This document shows positions 62,201-64,000 of a stretch of DNA of 64,000 nt, one piece after another (position 1 is the stretch's first letter; every line of letters starts with the position of its first letter). The position numbers and the translations under genes were made by a program. The DNA is from Desulfovibrio piger (GTDB taxonomy: Bacteria; Desulfobacterota; Desulfovibrionia; Desulfovibrionales; Desulfovibrionaceae): assembly GCF_900116045.1 (NCBI RefSeq), contig NZ_LT630450.1:465501-529500 (forward strand), given 5' to 3'. The notes under the pieces are model-generated. The model was not told the DNA's origin. It searched no databases and saw only the letters and a list, made by a program, of their open reading frames with translations.

Positions 62201-63028
62201 TTAAGGTTTGATGAAGGAATGATGCGTTTCCATCAGGGTATTGACGACCACGATGGAGAAAAGGCTCAGGCCGAAGACCAGCACCATCAGACGGGCGGGC
62301 TTGCGGCCGCGCCAGCCGGTGGCAAGGCGGCCGTGGAACACATAGGCCATGAGCAGCCAGACGATGATGCTGACCACTTCCTTGGGGTCACCGGTGAAGG
62401 TGGCCCCGTAGACGGGCTTGGCCCAGAACAGGCCGGAGACGACACCCAGCGTGTACAGCGGAAACGAGGCCGCCACGCCGAAGGCATTGATCTTGTCCAG
62501 CAGGGAAAGAGCCGGCATGTCCTGCCAGAAACCTTCCATGCGCAGTTTGTTTTTGATGCGCCGTTCCAGGAACAGGAAAAGGGAGCTGGCGGCGAAGGCC
62601 AGGGTCATGAGGCCCATGCTGAGGAAGAGCGCCCCCACATGCAGTGCGTAGAAGGAGCCCTTGAGCTGTGGAGGCACCTGCACCACGGCGGAAAGGTAAG
62701 GGGCGGAAACGGCAAACAGGATGAGGGCCAGCGGCGTGGCCAGCAGGAGCAGGGCCTCCTGCTTGTACCGCAGGCGGCTGACAAGCCCGCACAGCAGGAC
62801 GAACCAGGCCAGCATCTGCAGATAGCCGCCAAGGCTCAGCCCCGTGGGCATGGTCTTGTGGAAGCCGAGCAGGAGGGAAAGCGTCTGGCAGACGAATCCC
62901 AGCCCCGCCAGCCAGCAGCCCAGACGCCGCCAGAAGGCATTGCGCAGCAGCATGCCGGCCAGGCCGGCCACAGTGGCAGCGCCGTAACAACACAGGGTCA
63001 GGAGGGTGGAGGTCTCAGGCGATAACAT
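62201..63028 (-). CDS. CcsA/HemX-like cytochrome c assembly family membrane protein
   Basis: A 275-residue protein with about eight membrane segments. The CcsA/CcmC-type region has LHVGALFLSMGLMTLAFAAS and the run around YGATFTGDPKEVVSIIVWLLMAYVFHGR in part, where the usual WxWD haem-binding motif is not obvious. In Desulfovibrio-like genomes and Bacillus (HemX) such a protein sits beside hemA and affects its level. It is probably that type, not a dedicated cytochrome c synthetase. It overlaps the dehydrogenase gene by 14 bases. Confidence 0.8.
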   Translation of the reverse strand: MLSPETSTLLTLCCYGAATVAGLAGMLLRNAFWRRLGCWLAGLGFVCQTLSLLLGFHKTMPTGLSLGGYLQMLAWFVLLCGLVSRLRYKQEALLLLATPLALILFAVSAPYLSAVVQVPPQLKGSFYALHVGALFLSMGLMTLAFAASSLFLFLERRIKNKLRMEGFWQDMPALSLLDKINAFGVAASFPLYTLGVVSGLFWAKPVYGATFTGDPKEVVSIIVWLLMAYVFHGRLATGWRGRKPARLMVLVFGLSLFSIVVVNTLMETHHSFIKP

Positions 63029-63710
63029 CAAGCAACTCCGGGATGCGGTCGTGCAGCTTTGGCGGCAGCAGGGCCTGCAGACAGCGCAGGCACGCCTGCC
63101 GGTCGCCCTGTTGCAGATGATCCTGCAGGGGCGACTGGGCCAGAGCGCGGAACAGGGCCGTATTGTGCCCTGTCTCGTCGTGCAAGGCAAGGACCATGGG
63201 ACGCAACTGTCCCATCAGACGGACCATTTTCTGGCGGGCGTCCAGCCAGGACGCCAGTTCGTCCTTCCAGCGCCGGGAAAGGGCCGGGCTGGCCCCGCCG
63301 GTGGAAAGGGCCAGCGCCATGCCGCCGGAGCGGGCCACGGCGGGCACGATGAACGAGCCTTCCGCAGGGGCGTCTATACAGTTGCACAGGATGTGGCGTT
63401 CCCGGCAGAGAAGGGCGATATGCCTGTTGACCGCGGCATTTCCCGTGGCGGCAAAGACCAGCTGGCGGCCGGCCAGGTCATCGTCACGGAAGGGCCGCTG
63501 CTCAAAACGGACACAGGGCCGCTCCAGCAGCGGGAGCAGACCGGCGGCAGGGGCTTCCATGTCCAGGGCCAGGATCGAAGCCGGTGCGCATTGCAGCAGC
63601 CCCTGGAGCTTGCGGCTGCCGACCCCCCCCAGTCCGGCCACGAGGCAGTGCAGGCCGCTCAGGTCCAGAAAAAGGGGATAAAAATTTTTTTCCAAAGATT
63701 GGTGAGACAT
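63015..63710 (-). CDS. Precorrin-2 dehydrogenase (siroheme synthesis)
   Basis: A 231-residue protein with the Rossmann motif LVAGLGGVGSRKL (about 25-37), FAATGNAAVNRHIA and the CNCIDAPAEGSFIVPAVARSGG run of Met8/CysG N-terminal domains (NAD+-dependent dehydrogenase, possibly also ferrochelatase). It has no methyltransferase domain, so it is not full CysG. It supplies siroheme for dissimilatory sulfite reductase. Upstream of the ccsA-like and hemA genes; all appear cotranscribed. Confidence 0.9.
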   Translation of the reverse strand: MSHQSLEKNFYPLFLDLSGLHCLVAGLGGVGSRKLQGLLQCAPASILALDMEAPAAGLLPLLERPCVRFEQRPFRDDDLAGRQLVFAATGNAAVNRHIALLCRERHILCNCIDAPAEGSFIVPAVARSGGMALALSTGGASPALSRRWKDELASWLDARQKMVRLMGQLRPMVLALHDETGHNTALFRALAQSPLQDHLQQGDRQACLRCLQALLPPKLHDRIPELLDVIA

Positions 63711-63743
63711 GGGCAATGTTCCCGGCGGCGGCCCGGACGCACG

Positions 63744-63792
63744 ACAGCCAGCGTGCCTTCACCCATCAGAGAAAGATGGCACGCTGGCTGTC
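63744..63792. terminator. Long inverted repeat, possible terminator
   Basis: ACAGCCAGCGTGCC (63744-63757) and GGCACGCTGGCTGT (63779-63792) are perfect 14-bp complements with a 21-base loop; no T run on either strand. It lies between two minus-strand genes. Confidence 0.5.
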
Positions 63793-63799
63793 ATGTCGG

Positions 63800-64000
63800 C
63801 TAGAGCCGGATCAGTTCCATGAAATAGGGCAGGGTAAAGCCCATGGACAGCAGCAGGCCGATCACAAGGGCAGGCTTCTGGCGCAGAGGCGTGGCACTGC
63901 GCACGACCAGGGTCCAGAGCAGGGCCGGCAACAGCCAGAGCAGTACCCGGACACTCTGGAAAACGGCATCCTGCTGCATGAACACGCCGCTGGTCTGCCA
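63800..64000 (-). CDS. Small membrane protein, 5' end possibly outside window
   Basis: The minus-strand frame is open from the window edge to a stop at 63800. With ATG 63979 it is about 59 residues; a GTG at 63985 or a start beyond the edge is also possible. Two hydrophobic stretches (LLWLLPALLWTLVV and LVIGLLLSMGFTLPYF) suggest two membrane segments. No family is recognised. Confidence 0.5.
   Translation of the reverse strand, partial: WQTSGVFMQQDAVFQSVRVLLWLLPALLWTLVVRSATPLRQKPALVIGLLLSMGFTLPYFMELIRL

Overview
The window looks like a chromosome segment of a Desulfovibrio-like sulfate-reducing bacterium (GC-rich, dense gene packing). This is inferred from the gene content: a YeiH-type putative sulfate exporter, a siroheme branch (hemA, a CcsA-like protein, precorrin-2 dehydrogenase), type III glutamine synthetase, an iron-repressed-looking feoB, a tungstate-binding protein and a pseudouridine synthase-dephospho-CoA kinase fusion. 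No 16S rRNA gene or species marker is present, so the genus is an inference.

Bases 1-7689 are the right arm of a prophage. The order is tail protein, tail fibre with an inverted C-terminal cassette, accessory tail genes, tyrosine recombinase, com, a 55-residue protein, an ABC-ATPase/GNAT fusion and a formyltransferase-like protein. This is the layout of the right end of phage Mu (S/U fibre genes with invertible segment, gin, com, mom), but the serine invertase is replaced by a tyrosine recombinase and Mom by a larger module of overlapping genes. The arm closes with a hairpin terminator and two 22-bp-spaced direct repeats ending in CA, a plausible transposable-phage right end. This is the most novel-looking part of the window and is probably a DNA hypermodification (anti-restriction) system.

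Bases 7690-22931 are host genes: tRNA-Glu and tRNA-Gln, the sulfate exporter homologue, a DUF523 protein, metY, ybaK, an RluD-CoaE fusion, an SH3/NlpC-P60 lipoprotein, a DUF2156 protein, a MATE exporter, lysA, slyD and glnN. Bases 22932-29968 are a complete tryptophan operon (trpL leader with two Trp codons and an attenuator, then trpE, trpGD, trpC, trpF, trpB, trpA). Bases 29995-32769 form a Fur-like controlled unit (DUF2325 protein and feoB).

Bases 33173-49275 hold mixed genes: an exonuclease, a GNAT enzyme, a striking FliF-FliG fusion behind a near-perfect sigma-54 promoter with no other flagellar gene nearby, a YkgJ protein, a CoA-binding protein, a KefB-type antiporter, a nitroreductase, gdhA, an AraC regulator divergent from tupA, lpdA, an SMR pump, and an exported flavodoxin/cupin/DUF362/carboxymuconolactone decarboxylase cluster. 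Bases 49514-59288 hold ychF and the ispG-proS-xseA-M23 peptidase-xseB-ispA-dxs operon (MEP isoprenoid synthesis plus exonuclease VII). Bases 59472-64000 (minus strand) hold tilS, an unknown gene, and the tetrapyrrole genes hemA, ccsA-like and precorrin-2 dehydrogenase.
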